Counted from the first letter of the stretch, positions 1 through 10,352 are shown. The stretch is 64,000 nucleotides of DNA from Oceanobacillus alkalisoli (GCF_021556485.1 NZ_JAKGBW010000003.1:1-64000); one strand, 5' to 3'. The notes: generated from the sequence alone by a model not told the origin. Program-made: numbers and translations.

Positions 1-73
1 TTGCAATCTGGCTCTTTGAGAATCCTTTTTTCTTTAAACGATGTATCTCTTGGTAAATCATCCACTTTTCCAC
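1..73 (-). CDS. istA: IS21-family transposase IstA, N-terminal fragment
   Basis: Partial gene running off the left edge. The minus-strand frame reads MEKWMIYQEIHRLKKKGFSK and continues SQIA, the usual opening of Bacillus IS21-type IstA transposases, where this segment begins the N-terminal helix-turn-helix. A GTG at 71-73 and an ATG at 59-61 are both possible starts; purine-rich AAGGAG-like sequence lies just upstream of each. The 24-bp terminal repeats at 137-208 support the assignment. Only about 24 codons are visible, so whether the transposase is intact cannot be judged. Confidence 0.6.
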   Translation of the reverse strand, partial: MEKWMIYQEIHRLKKKGFSKSQIA

Positions 74-136
74 TCCTTATTTCCTCCCCCTTCGACATAC
101 TCCGATTTAAGTATACCGAAAGGGATATGGAATTAG

Positions 137-208
137 TAAACCGTTTAGTCTTAATTGGTGAAAACTGTTTACTCTTATTTGTGGAAAACTGTTGAGTCTA
201 GTTTAGCA
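137..208. repeat. Three tandem 24-bp repeats at the IS21 terminus
   Basis: Units at 137-160, 161-184 and 185-208 each contain AAACYGTTKASTCTTA-like sequence (AAACCGTTTAGTCTTA, AAACTGTTTACTCTTA, AAACTGTTGAGTCTAG). The period is exactly 24 bp. Multiple terminal repeats of this type are transposase binding sites in IS21 elements; that role is inferred from the family. Confidence 0.7.
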
Positions 209-304
209 GTTACAAATAGGCAAATTGCCTTTTATTAACTGATAAGAGGAACCGAAAAAGGCACTTTCTGATGATATTAAAGTAAACAACGGTAACTTTC
301 TATA

Positions 305-580
305 TTAACCATTTTTGGTAAAGACATACATTGCCTTTTTAAGGATTTCATTTTCCTCCCTCAATTCTTGAATAATTTTATCTTTTTCATCGTCTAGGCA
401 TGAGGTGCCCTTACCTACGTCCGAAAGCTTTTCATCTCTCTCCTCCTTATAAGTATTGACCCAGTTTCGTAAGGTTTGTATAGAAACATCAAACTCCTCT
501 GCTAATTGTTTAGGCTTTTTTCCTTCTTCTACTACTAATCGAGCAGCATACATTTTAAAATCCTTATCATGGTGTCCCAT
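305..580 (-). CDS. IS3-family transposase OrfA, orphan (orfB missing)
   Basis: A 91-residue protein with a helix-turn-helix at about residues 15-45 (QLAEEFDVSIQTLRNWVNTY) followed by an acidic/leucine coiled-coil segment (residues 65-85, DKIIQELREENEILKKA). This is the standard architecture of IS3-family OrfA, the DNA-binding subunit of the OrfAB transposase. A good ribosome site (AAAAGGAG) precedes the ATG. No orfB follows: 209-304 is closed in all minus-strand frames and the IS21 end begins at 208. The element is therefore probably immobile. Confidence 0.8.
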   Translation of the reverse strand: MGHHDKDFKMYAARLVVEEGKKPKQLAEEFDVSIQTLRNWVNTYKEERDEKLSDVGKGTSCLDDEKDKIIQELREENEILKKAMYVFTKNG

Positions 581-632
581 AAATGTACTCTCCTTTTACA
601 ATTTATTCAACAATTTACATATGTTAGTAATT

Positions 633-2231
633 TTATAGTGTTACTCTTAATTTTTTTACCAGTATATATATTGTCACTAGAACAACCAGTAGTATGATAA
701 AAGAGACTAATAAAGAATGTATGTTAAGCCAAATGAAGCCAACATGCAGAATGGCAATAATAATTAAGAGTGGCAGTCCATAAAGTAAACTAATTAATAC
801 ATTCGGATTCGATTTAGCCGCTTCAGACGGATTGACCCAATCAGTTAATGGTTTTTTACTATCAAAAAGCGGTGTTAACAAGTTGTAGCAGAACACTAAA
901 CCGGCTATAATCATTAGCATAACAACAGTTTCAAGTCTCCAATAGCCAAATACCGCAAATAAAATAAAGCTTAAGAGAACGGCTATTAAACTCATTGTTG
1001 ACGCGATGATCACTTTAGAAAGGTACACGTAGCTTGAATTAAACGGGTTATATTTTAATAAGTCATGGTATTTCCCCTCCCTAGAGTAAGGCGTCCCACT
1101 AATATTGTTAATGCAACAAAGAAATAAAACCAGATACGAAAAGTATTTATCAAGAACCCCTTCTTCTGTTATATTTAGAGTTGCTGGAAAAACATCATAT
1201 TGAATCAGGATTAAGAAAATCAATGAAATAACCGGTGGCAGTAATATTCCTAAAATAACCTGCATTTTAAAGTAAGCCTCTGACTTTATAACCCATACCT
1301 CTCTTTGCAAATAGTTAGTCCACTGATTTTCAGTAATATGAACACTCGATCCTTGCAAGTTCGTTTGAACAGCACTCTCATGTATACCATTTTTGTAGTA
1401 GTTAATGGATGTATTATAAATAGTGACAAAGTAAAATAGAGTACTTATTAGAATTAAGAAAATAGTAATCAATATAAATGGAATCGAGATGTCATTCGAT
1501 GTAAATTGTTCAATGATTTCCCTGAGTAATGGAATTTCCATAACATTTTCAAAGAGATAATGGAGTATCGAATGAATCAAATTGATCAAGCCAGCCATTG
1601 ATTCCAAACCCGTGATTTCAAATAATTCAACTATGTTTTTATTTTTTGAAAATGATGCATATAGTGCTATAGATGCAATGGGAAATAACGACATCAATAT
1701 AAAATTTGTCATTAAATAAGATGTTTTATTTTTATATTTATAGTAAAACGTACTTACAAATGATAACACAAATAACAACGATAAGATGATGAATCCATTA
1801 ATGATTGGCATAAGAATAATCAACTTAGCGATTTCTATCATCTTCAGATCAATGATTAACAGTATGAGCGCTGGTACCTGGATGATTAATGACAGGATTA
1901 GAGGTACCAATATACTGCTAATCAATTTAGCTGTTGAAATTTTTTTGTACGATATGGGATGAGACGCTAATGCTGGAAATTCTTTGAAAGAAAAGAATTG
2001 TATGGTCGACAGGTAACAAGTTAGGGCATAGATGAGAATACTTGAAATGGCTAAATTATAAAACATAAACAGATGAGTATCTGCAATGAGATAAATGGAT
2101 ATATCAACGACAGCAAGCTGGAAAAACATATAGAATAAGGCTATTAATAAAACAACCTGCAACATCTGTTGTTTTGGTTTTTTATAAAAAGATGAAATAA
2201 AAAATTTAGTAAGGTTGAGTGTCTCTTTCAT
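633..2231 (-). CDS. ABC-2 type exporter permease, large multi-pass membrane protein
   Basis: A 532-residue, strongly hydrophobic protein with roughly 12 predicted membrane helices spread over its length and a soluble segment near residues 270-310. It has no Walker motifs. Its first 26 bp overlap the end of the upstream ATPase gene, implying translational coupling, so it is most likely the membrane half of that transporter. It is the last gene of a five-gene minus-strand operon. The substrate is unknown; small two-gene exporters like this often handle peptides, antibiotics or lipids. The family was recognised only by hydropathy and context. Confidence 0.65.
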   Translation of the reverse strand: MKETLNLTKFFISSFYKKPKQQMLQVVLLIALFYMFFQLAVVDISIYLIADTHLFMFYNLAISSILIYALTCYLSTIQFFSFKEFPALASHPISYKKISTAKLISSILVPLILSLIIQVPALILLIIDLKMIEIAKLIILMPIINGFIILSLLFVLSFVSTFYYKYKNKTSYLMTNFILMSLFPIASIALYASFSKNKNIVELFEITGLESMAGLINLIHSILHYLFENVMEIPLLREIIEQFTSNDISIPFILITIFLILISTLFYFVTIYNTSINYYKNGIHESAVQTNLQGSSVHITENQWTNYLQREVWVIKSEAYFKMQVILGILLPPVISLIFLILIQYDVFPATLNITEEGVLDKYFSYLVLFLCCINNISGTPYSREGKYHDLLKYNPFNSSYVYLSKVIIASTMSLIAVLLSFILFAVFGYWRLETVVMLMIIAGLVFCYNLLTPLFDSKKPLTDWVNPSEAAKSNPNVLISLLYGLPLLIIIAILHVGFIWLNIHSLLVSFIILLVVLVTIYILVKKLRVTL

Positions 2232-2922
2232 AAATTTGCGCCTCCATGAAGATAGACTCTAATGAACTATCACCAATTATATTTTTCACTTTATCATGTA
2301 AAATAATTTTACCGTCTTTTAAAATAGCTATAGTATCACAAATTTTTTCTGCGACATCTAATAGATGAGTTGAAAAGAATATCGTCCCACCCCGTTCAAC
2401 ATACTTTTTAATCTCTTCCTTAAAACTGACAACGGCACTTGGATCTAACCCATTTATGGGTTCATCCATAATTATAATTGGAGGATTGATTGTAAAAGCC
2501 GCAATCAAAGACATTTTGTGCAACATCCCATATGAATAAGTTCCCATTGATTTTTTAATCGAATCCTCCATATCAAATACCTTTATATATTCATCCAACT
2601 TTTCGTTATCCTCGATATTAAATAAACTCATCAAAAAAAGTATCCAATCGTAACCTGGAACATTGTTAAACACATGGATTGTATCTGGAATGTAAAAGAA
2701 CTGCTTTTTGTATTCCAGACCCGACTTATTAGTCAAGCCATTGATACTAACCGCTCCTTTATCACAATCTAAAATACCCGTTATGATATTTAGTGTTGTT
2801 GTTTTTCCGGCTCCGTTTCCCCCTACGAAACCTAAAATTTCTCCCTTCTGAATGTGTAAATTCACGCCATTCAATACCTTTTTGTTTGGATAGCTTTTTT
2901 CGAGCTCTGAAATACTTAACAC
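2206..2922 (-). CDS. ABC transporter ATP-binding protein
   Basis: About 238 residues forming one nucleotide-binding domain: Walker A GGNGAGKTTT, a degenerate signature (YSYGMLHKM in place of LSGGQ), Walker B IIIMDEPINGLDP, and H-loop STH. The degenerate signature is common in ATPases paired with ABC-2 permeases. The AGAGG ribosome site at 2931-2935 lies 8 nt before a GTG at 2920-2922 but only 2 nt before an ATG at 2926-2928, so the GTG is preferred. The 3' end overlaps the permease gene at 633-2231, its likely partner. Confidence 0.85.
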   Translation of the reverse strand: MLSISELEKSYPNKKVLNGVNLHIQKGEILGFVGGNGAGKTTTLNIITGILDCDKGAVSINGLTNKSGLEYKKQFFYIPDTIHVFNNVPGYDWILFLMSLFNIEDNEKLDEYIKVFDMEDSIKKSMGTYSYGMLHKMSLIAAFTINPPIIIMDEPINGLDPSAVVSFKEEIKKYVERGGTIFFSTHLLDVAEKICDTIAILKDGKIILHDKVKNIIGDSSLESIFMEAQIYERDTQPY

Positions 2923-2949
2923 AATCATCACCTCTTCATTTTCACTAAA

Positions 2950-3738
2950 TTAATCAATTCGATACTTTTTTCTAGAGATCCAAGTATTTGATATGTTTAT
3001 GGCTAACGCGGACAAAATTAAAGTGATTAAAATACTCCAAAAAACATTCGAATTCAATACTCCTCCGACTAATAGTTCCATTCCGTATGTGCTCATGCTC
3101 GCTGGATTTATAGTATCCAGAAATGGATTTAAACCAACGATTACTCGACAACCCAATAGAATGGCGATAGATAGTAAAGCAATAACTCCCTGACTATTGA
3201 AAATAGTACTAATCATTGTTGTAAATGAAACAATAAACAAAACCCATAGCAAGTATAATAGTAATGCTATACTTAAATCTTCCAAAGGGATTCCCGTAAA
3301 CAAAAATTGAGTATAAATATATGAAACAATATATCCTACTGCTACACTAAAAGCGATAAATACATAGTGTGAGAAGACCTTCCCACTAAGATATGAGCCA
3401 ACCTTGACAGGCCTTGTAAGAATAAAAGCTAACATCCCACTCGCTTTATCTGATTGTACAATTCCCATCAACGAAATTACGATAATCATAACCCCTAACT
3501 GATCAAATTGAGACCCCAATGTACTAGCAAGAACTTCACCTCCGCTTTGTGCCATCATACTAGGATCTATAGAAATCCCCTGTCCTCCACCAAGCATTTC
3601 TAAGATGGAGGGCATGTAATAACTAACAACAGGTTGAGTGATACCTAAGAAAATAAAGACAAGTGGAAACCAAACAAGCTTGATTTCACGTACCAATTGA
3701 ATAAGTTCTTTCTTTACTAACACGGTAAACTGATTCAT
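2950..3738 (-). CDS. ABC-2 type permease (YxlG-like)
   Basis: A 262-residue membrane protein with a short N-terminal amphipathic segment (VLVKKELIQLVREIKL), a first helix at about 23-42, a large extracytoplasmic loop, then a conserved MGIVQSDKASGML cytoplasmic segment and four to five further helices. This is the ABC-2 permease architecture. It overlaps the upstream ATPase gene by 4 bp (ATGA type), indicating coupling. Gene order (YxlE-like, ATPase, permease) matches yxlE-yxlF-yxlG of the B. subtilis sigY operon, but no sigma factor gene is present here. Substrate unknown. Confidence 0.75.
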   Translation of the reverse strand: MNQFTVLVKKELIQLVREIKLVWFPLVFIFLGITQPVVSYYMPSILEMLGGGQGISIDPSMMAQSGGEVLASTLGSQFDQLGVMIIVISLMGIVQSDKASGMLAFILTRPVKVGSYLSGKVFSHYVFIAFSVAVGYIVSYIYTQFLFTGIPLEDLSIALLLYLLWVLFIVSFTTMISTIFNSQGVIALLSIAILLGCRVIVGLNPFLDTINPASMSTYGMELLVGGVLNSNVFWSILITLILSALAINISNTWISRKKYRID

Positions 3739-4640
3739 TTGTCCACCACCAACTTCAAGAATATTTCCTCAAGAGATTCACTATCTATTTTAAACTGAAC
3801 AAGGTTTACATTATTTTTTAAAGCATTCTTCAGTAACATATCCTTGTTTAAACCAATATTATCCACTTCCACTTTGACTCTATTTCCAGTTAAATCCACA
3901 TTCTTCACATAATCAAACGCTCCAATCTCCCTTACCCAATCTTTCACCTTTTCAGTAATTTCAAAGTAAAGTTTATCTTTATTATTTCTTTTTAAGAGGT
4001 CAATCATTGTCGCATCTTCTATTTTCCTCCCATCTTTTATAATGACAAATCTTTCACATATTTCTTCTGCATCCCCCAATATATGAGTCGATAATAGAAT
4101 CGTTGTTTCTTCCTTAATTTCATTAATAATGTTTAATACTTCTCTTCTGCCAATGGGATCCAAAGATGATACGGGTTCATCCATTAATATTAAAGAAGGC
4201 TTATGTAATAAAGCCTGAGCAATACCGAGCCTTTGTTTCATTCCACCAGAAAACGTTCCAACCTTAGAATTCTCTTCTCCACTTAAACCTACTTTTGATA
4301 AAACCCATGGAATCCCCCTTTCCAAATCATTTTTTCCAATATCAGATAATCTTCCCATAAAGTTTAGCGTTTCATTGGCAGTCATCCATGGGAAAAAATT
4401 AGGGTACTGCGGCAAATAACCAATTTCCTTTTTCATTTTCGAAATGTTTTTCCCGTTTAGTAATACTTCTCCTTGATCAGGGTTCATAATATCTGAAATA
4501 AGTTTTATGAGGGTCGATTTTCCTGCTCCATTTGGACCTGCTAAAGCAACACATTCACCACTTTGAATCTCCATCGAAAAATGATTAACTGCTGTTTTAG
4601 TTTTAAATGACTTTGTGACATTTTTAATTTCTAGCTTCAT
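3735..4640 (-). CDS. ABC transporter ATP-binding protein (YxlF-like)
   Basis: A 301-residue ATPase with Walker A GPNGAGKST, canonical signature FSGGMKQRLGIAQ, Walker B LILMDEPVSSLDP and H-loop STH, all within the first ~200 residues, followed by a ~90-residue C-terminal domain typical of drug/antibiotic exporters of the CcmA/YxlF class. It overlaps its neighbours by 4 bp on both sides, so the three genes at 2950-4876 are probably translated as a unit. It likely powers the permease at 2950-3738. Confidence 0.85.
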   Translation of the reverse strand: MKLEIKNVTKSFKTKTAVNHFSMEIQSGECVALAGPNGAGKSTLIKLISDIMNPDQGEVLLNGKNISKMKKEIGYLPQYPNFFPWMTANETLNFMGRLSDIGKNDLERGIPWVLSKVGLSGEENSKVGTFSGGMKQRLGIAQALLHKPSLILMDEPVSSLDPIGRREVLNIINEIKEETTILLSTHILGDAEEICERFVIIKDGRKIEDATMIDLLKRNNKDKLYFEITEKVKDWVREIGAFDYVKNVDLTGNRVKVEVDNIGLNKDMLLKNALKNNVNLVQFKIDSESLEEIFLKLVVDK

Positions 4641-4876
4641 CTTCCACCACTTTCCTTTCTTCCGATAACAAAGTACAATATCGAACCAATTGTATTAGCA
4701 AAAATAATAATAAGTGCCCACATTAAAACATTTTCTCTTCTTTCACGATGTCTATAAAGATCAATCAGCGCAGTTAAAACTAAAATGAGTCCAATCGCCA
4801 CTATTGGTAAAATAATGGGAAGAAAAGCCACGATATCAAATTCACTTAAATCGTCTAGTCCATAATGTAATTTCAT
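4637..4876 (-). CDS. PLDc_N-domain small membrane protein (YxlE-like)
   Basis: A 79-residue protein with two membrane helices (about 16-38 and 51-70) separated by a basic loop (RHRERRENV). The pattern LIDLYRHR...W.LIII..N.IGS..YF.IGR is the PLDc_N (phospholipase D N-terminal-like) signature seen in YxlE. These small proteins accompany ABC exporters or act with ECF sigma factors as membrane regulators. Here it is the first gene of the ABC operon and overlaps the ATPase start by 4 bp. Its exact role is not known. Confidence 0.8.
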   Translation of the reverse strand: MKLHYGLDDLSEFDIVAFLPIILPIVAIGLILVLTALIDLYRHRERRENVLMWALIIIFANTIGSILYFVIGRKESGGR

Positions 4877-4915
4877 GAGTAGTCACTCCCTTATTCATTA
4901 TCATTATCAATAATA

Positions 4916-4986
4916 ATAACACAAAGTATAAAATAATACATCAATTTTTTAAAAATTATTGTTTTTTTTTCATTATTAATTATAAT
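4916..4986. promoter_or_regulatory. Divergent promoters between the ABC operon and its putative regulator
   Basis: The minus-strand promoter reads TTGATG (4939-4944), a 17-bp spacer, then TGTTAT (4916-4921). The plus-strand promoter reads TTGTTT (4959-4964), a 16-bp spacer, then TATAAT (4981-4986). The region is extremely AT-rich with near-palindromic ATTATTAATTATAATAAT at 4973-4990. The back-to-back arrangement lets one regulator act on both. Assignment rests on consensus matching only. Confidence 0.45.
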
Positions 4987-5054
4987 AATAGTTACTATAC
5001 TATTTCTTAACAAGAGTATTCTTACTTAGATAAATCTATAGGAGAGATAAACCA

Positions 5055-5597
5055 ATGACGAATAAAGTTGACATATTAATGCATCCAGTTCGAATAAAAA
5101 TTTCTCAAGTTTTAATGAGGAACAAGGAAAATGGGTTAAGTCCACGGGAAATGCTTAAAAGTATTAAAGATGTTCCACAAGCAACACTTTATCGGCACAT
5201 ACAAGTATTGTTAGATGCTGGGATTATACGAGTTTTAAAGGAAAAAAAGGTCAGATCTGTATCTGAAAAGTATTATATATTAAATGCAGAGCAGGCACGC
5301 CTGAGCAGTGATGATTGGAAAAAAGCATCCTTAGATGAAAAAATAAACTACTATTCTTACTACCAATTATCACTGTTAAATCAATATAAAACCTATTTAA
5401 CCAACTTAGAAAACGATAATTCTGAAGATGGTTCCACATTCTCAATCGTAGAATTAAATCTGGATGATGATAAATTCAAGGACTTTCAAGTGGAACTTAA
5501 CAATCTGATGCTGAAATATTACAATGATACAAGTAAAAACAGTGAAAAACATGTACCAATTCGAACAATCGGTGTGACTATTATTCCGGATTCTTAA
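5055..5597 (+). CDS. Winged-helix transcriptional regulator (ArsR/HTH_20-like)
   Basis: A 180-residue protein whose N-terminal ~75 residues form a winged helix: ILMHPVRIKISQVL, then a recognition helix region VPQATLYRHIQVLLDAGIIR, then a beta wing KEKKVRSVSEKYY. The C-terminal ~100 residues are helical and acidic and match no sensor domain I recognise. GGAGAG sits 10 nt before the ATG. It is transcribed divergently from the five-gene ABC operon, so it probably controls that operon, perhaps as a repressor released by an exported compound. The ligand is unknown. Confidence 0.75.
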   Translation: MTNKVDILMHPVRIKISQVLMRNKENGLSPREMLKSIKDVPQATLYRHIQVLLDAGIIRVLKEKKVRSVSEKYYILNAEQARLSSDDWKKASLDEKINYYSYYQLSLLNQYKTYLTNLENDNSEDGSTFSIVELNLDDDKFKDFQVELNNLMLKYYNDTSKNSEKHVPIRTIGVTIIPDS

Positions 5598-6254
5598 AAT
5601 AATGAAGCAGCATATGAGCAAAATTCATTTAAACATTGCTGGTGCATGACAATCAAGCATTTTATACAGTTAATATGTCCCATCTAAATATCATACGCTT
5701 AATAACTTTTACGAACTATAGATTGGCGGATTTCCATATTACCCGCCAATCAATGTAATTGTAAGAGGGTACTATCTAGAAATCTCACATCCTCTCAAAT
5801 TTATCGCTTACTTTTTTGTGAACATATCCATTTAAATTTTTGCCCACTTCTTCTCTTTTGTTCGTTATAAAGTGTATAACCCCCGATGTTTTTCTCATAT
5901 TAATTTTAATTGTTCATTAAATAGAACGACATAAGAACGGGCAATAGCTTAAATAAAACAAAGATACTAGAACGAAATGACAAGTTTACAAGTGATGACT
6001 CTTTGTTGATAGAATTTCTCGGTGAGTTGATCGTTGCCTCTTAACCAGTAAGTTAGAATGGAATTATAATGTATAACGTGATTATTAAAAGGAATGTAGT
6101 ACAAAATTCGGATTGTAAAAGCTTACAGCGGTAATCAAGTGCTAAATAAACCATTTATCTAATTACAAGTTGGAATGCTTTAAAATAATCGGAAGTGGTG
6201 ATCTGCACCCTAAAGCAGTTATCCCCCAGCCTTCGCTTATCTTCCAATGCGTGC
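5598..6254. other. 657-bp intergenic region without a convincing gene
   Basis: No ORF with a ribosome site stands out. A perfect 9-bp hairpin, GATTGGCGG/CCGCCAATC, lies at 5721-5751 without a following T-run. A 37-codon minus-strand frame (about 5787-5900, beginning MRKTSGVIHFITNK) has no Shine-Dalgarno sequence and is probably a decayed fragment. The rest is AT-rich and unassigned. Confidence 0.5.
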
Positions 6255-6293
6255 AAAAAAACCCGCTTTGTTATCTAATACAAAGCGGGGTTA
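6255..6293 (-). terminator. Rho-independent terminator of ptsG
   Basis: On the minus strand AACCCCGCTTTG...CAAAGCGGGTT is followed by TTTTTT. The stem lies at 6260-6292, 19 bp past the ptsG stop codon. Confidence 0.85.
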
Positions 6294-6311
6294 CCATACA
6301 TGTTTTACATA

Positions 6312-8372
<2,061 letters not shown>

Positions 8373-8385
8373 CTAATAAAAACGA

Positions 8386-8480
8386 AATAAAAAAACAGGC
8401 ATAAGTTTAGAAGACATTGAAAAGAAGCATGGAGATTCCCCATGTTAAGTCTCTTCAATTATCTTTCATACTTATGCCTG
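8386..8480 (-). terminator. Conditional leader terminator of ptsG
   Basis: On the minus strand an 11-bp stem CAGGCATAAGT...ACTTATGCCTG (8470-8480 and 8396-8406) is followed immediately by TTTTTTTATTT. The 63-nt loop contains a nested hairpin CATGG/CCATG (8428-8444). The 5' arm is part of the RAT, so folding of RAT and terminator is mutually exclusive, the arrangement of GlcT/LicT-controlled leaders. Confidence 0.8.
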
Positions 8481-8500
8481 CCTAATCCAGTAACACGTAC
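8468..8500 (-). promoter_or_regulatory. RAT (ribonucleic antiterminator), GlcT binding site
   Basis: On the minus strand the sequence contains GTGTTACTGG, a short spacer, then GCAGGCATAA, matching the BglG/SacY-family RAT pattern (TGTTACTG..., GCAGGCA...). It starts 12 bp after the glcT stop codon and overlaps the 5' arm of the leader terminator. Binding of dephospho-His-regulated GlcT here is expected to prevent termination and allow ptsG transcription. Confidence 0.8.
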
Positions 8501-8511
8501 AGATATAATTG

Positions 8512-9351
8512 CTATTCATATTTTTTTAAACGTTGAAGATGCATCGTTAAATAAACCGCTTCTGCATCATATACCTTTTTCTTCAAAAATTCTTGCATAA
8601 CTTTTATTAGCTTCCAAGCTAGATTATAGCATAATGGATATTCATATTTCAACAGCTGGGCAATTTTTTCTGGTTCTTGCACTTTTTCCCCTTGCACAAC
8701 ACGTTCAATCGTAAACCGCAAATGTCGGACAAGCCGCATATAATCCAGGCTTTCCTTATCGAGCTCAAGTTCAAAGTCACTTTCAATAAAATGAATTAAT
8801 TTTGTAACAAGCTGTGAATGTCTATTTACCTCTCCTAGCTCTTTATTCATTAACGCACTATGTATGTGAAGTGTGATGAATCCAATTTCATCTTTCGGTA
8901 AGTAAATGCCTGTCTTTTCCCCAATTATTTCCACTGCATCTTTTGCTAATCCCTGCTCAAAGGGATAAAGAGTGACCGTTTCAGTTAAAAATGGATTAAC
9001 AATTGTATGTCCACTTCGAACCCGCTCCATCGCAAGTAAAAGGTGGTCTGTTAAACCGATATGGATATGTTCATTTAACTTGCCTGACACTCGTTCACTA
9101 ATATGGCCAATCGCTTCGATAATCGCACTTTGCCATGCTTCATCAATTTGCGGCAGCAGCTTTTTATATTGTTCTTGTTCTTTTTCATTTTTTAAAACAA
9201 ATAGTTTTTCCGCTTGTGCTGCTGAGAGGGAATCCCCCTCTTTTCGATTAAAGCCAATTCCTTTCCCTATTACAATGACCTCTCCCTCATCAGGATGTTC
9301 AGCCATGACGACATTATTATTTAGAGCTTTAACGATTGTTATCGCTGCCAA
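8512..9351 (-). CDS. glcT: Transcription antiterminator GlcT (BglG family)
   Basis: A 279-residue antiterminator: an N-terminal co-antiterminator RNA-binding domain (about 1-56, IVKALNNNVVMAEHPDEGEV) followed by two PTS regulation domains (about 65-170 and 172-279) with conserved histidines such as in NEHIHIGLTDH and TLHIHSAL. GlcT binds the RAT in ptsG mRNA and is switched by phosphorylation from the PTS. The start is a TTG preceded by GGAGG. It lies directly upstream of ptsG, whose RAT begins 12 bp after its stop codon, as expected for autologous control. Confidence 0.93.
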   Translation of the reverse strand: MAAITIVKALNNNVVMAEHPDEGEVIVIGKGIGFNRKEGDSLSAAQAEKLFVLKNEKEQEQYKKLLPQIDEAWQSAIIEAIGHISERVSGKLNEHIHIGLTDHLLLAMERVRSGHTIVNPFLTETVTLYPFEQGLAKDAVEIIGEKTGIYLPKDEIGFITLHIHSALMNKELGEVNRHSQLVTKLIHFIESDFELELDKESLDYMRLVRHLRFTIERVVQGEKVQEPEKIAQLLKYEYPLCYNLAWKLIKVMQEFLKKKVYDAEAVYLTMHLQRLKKYE

Positions 9352-9445
9352 TGTATTTCCTCCTAAAAACGTACCGTATCTTGCAGTAAGATCCTTGCTG
9401 TTTTAATTTTTCCTGCCGATCAACCATAATAATTTACGCCCTTCT

Positions 9446-9476
9446 ATTATATATAATTACAATCAATGAAAGTCAA
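9446..9476 (-). promoter_or_regulatory. Probable SigA promoter of glcT
   Basis: Minus-strand TTGACT (9471-9476) is followed after 17 bp by TATATA (9448-9453), or after 19 bp by TATAAT (9446-9451). It lies about 95 bp upstream of the glcT start. Confidence 0.55.
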
Positions 9477-9560
9477 CTTAATACTTTATTTCAAGCAAGT
9501 TTTTGATGTGTATAGTTGTAATTACTGAAGTAAACCATCCAAAGTTTCTATTTCTTAACA

Positions 9561-9594
9561 TAAAAATAGGAAACCAGAAAAAAATGGTTTCCCT
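9561..9594 (-). terminator. Terminator of the DUF420 gene
   Basis: Minus-strand stem GGAAACCA...TGGTTTCC with an A/T-rich loop is followed by TATTTTTA. It lies about 30 bp after the stop codon. Confidence 0.75.
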
Positions 9595-9621
9595 ACCTTA
9601 TAAATATGAGATTACCTATGC

Positions 9622-10170
9622 TTAATAATATGGTGATATCATTAAATAGACCAATACTCCAGTAAGGCTCACATATAACCAGAGTGGCATTGTCCAGCGT
9701 GCAATTTTCTTATGCTTTTCCACTTGCATATTCAAACCTCTGCCAAGTGTGATCAGAGCAAGCGGCACGATTAAGGCAGCAAGTATAATGTGCGTGATGA
9801 GTATAAAATAATAAATGTACATCAGCAGGCCATCTCCGCCGTAACTAGTAGATGCAGCCATTGAGTGATACGTTAAATATGAGATACAGAATAAAAAGGT
9901 CGTTGCAAAAGCAGCGATGATGAATCTGCGATGTAATGTAATGTTTTTCTTTTTAATCATAACTAACGCAATCAATAAAAAGATAAAGGTAAAGCTGTTG
10001 AATATAGCATTCAGCATCGGTAATACCGTTAATTCGATTCCCCATATTGTACCACCTGGGATTTCCGGCAAGAAATATGTTGCCACTATAACTCCTACTA
10101 CCACGATAGATAGTAACCAAATCAGCGGATTATAATTTCGCTGTTTAGCGTTGTTGATACCATTATTCAT
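9622..10170 (-). CDS. DUF420 membrane protein (YozB/CtaM-like)
   Basis: A 182-residue protein with five predicted membrane helices (about 16-34, 50-70, 85-107, 119-145, 160-180). Conserved features of DUF420 are visible: LHRRFI, YLTYHSM and a late THIILA segment, with histidines in or near helices. In Staphylococcus and Bacillus this family (CtaM/YozB) is needed to assemble an active heme-A cytochrome oxidase. Here it stands alone with its own terminator and is not next to cta genes. The family call is firm; the oxidase role is inferred from homologues. Confidence 0.8.
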   Translation of the reverse strand: MNNGINNAKQRNYNPLIWLLSIVVVGVIVATYFLPEIPGGTIWGIELTVLPMLNAIFNSFTFIFLLIALVMIKKKNITLHRRFIIAAFATTFLFCISYLTYHSMAASTSYGGDGLLMYIYYFILITHIILAALIVPLALITLGRGLNMQVEKHKKIARWTMPLWLYVSLTGVLVYLMISPYY

Positions 10171-10309
10171 ATGTTTTCTCCACTCCTATATAAAATCCCT
10201 TATAATAATCATAAGAAAAATAGTTGTAAAGAGCAATATAGAAAGTGGCTCGTTTGCTTTATAAACGGAAAATGTCATTTTTTAGACAAAATTTAAAGTC
10301 GATCGCCTT

Positions 10310-10352
10310 AATAAAAGAGGTGCGTTCTAGTTAAGAACAGTGCCTCTTTTAT
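10310..10352. terminator. Inverted repeat, possible bidirectional terminator
   Basis: The arms AATAAAAGAGG and CCTCTTTTATT flank an inner GTTCT/AGAAC stem, with A/T-rich flanks on both sides. No gene ends nearby on either strand (the DUF420 gene starts 140 bp to the left on the minus strand), so its role is unclear. Confidence 0.45.

Larger units (their letters stand above)
1..208 (-). mobile_element. Left end of an IS21-family insertion sequence (partial)
   Basis: The element begins at 208 and reads leftwards out of the window. Its tip on the minus strand is TGCTAAACTAGACTCAACAG, starting with TG as IS21-family ends do, followed by tandem 24-bp repeats and then the start of istA. It abuts a remnant of an IS3-type element, so it may have inserted into or next to that element. 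The other end and any target duplication lie outside the window. Confidence 0.6.

Noticed and set aside
1-195. 64-codon plus-strand ORF at the left edge
   Set aside because: It runs through the IS21 terminal repeats and opposite istA; no family resemblance.
137-208. CRISPR-like array
   Set aside because: The repeats are directly tandem without spacers, and fit IS21 terminal repeats.
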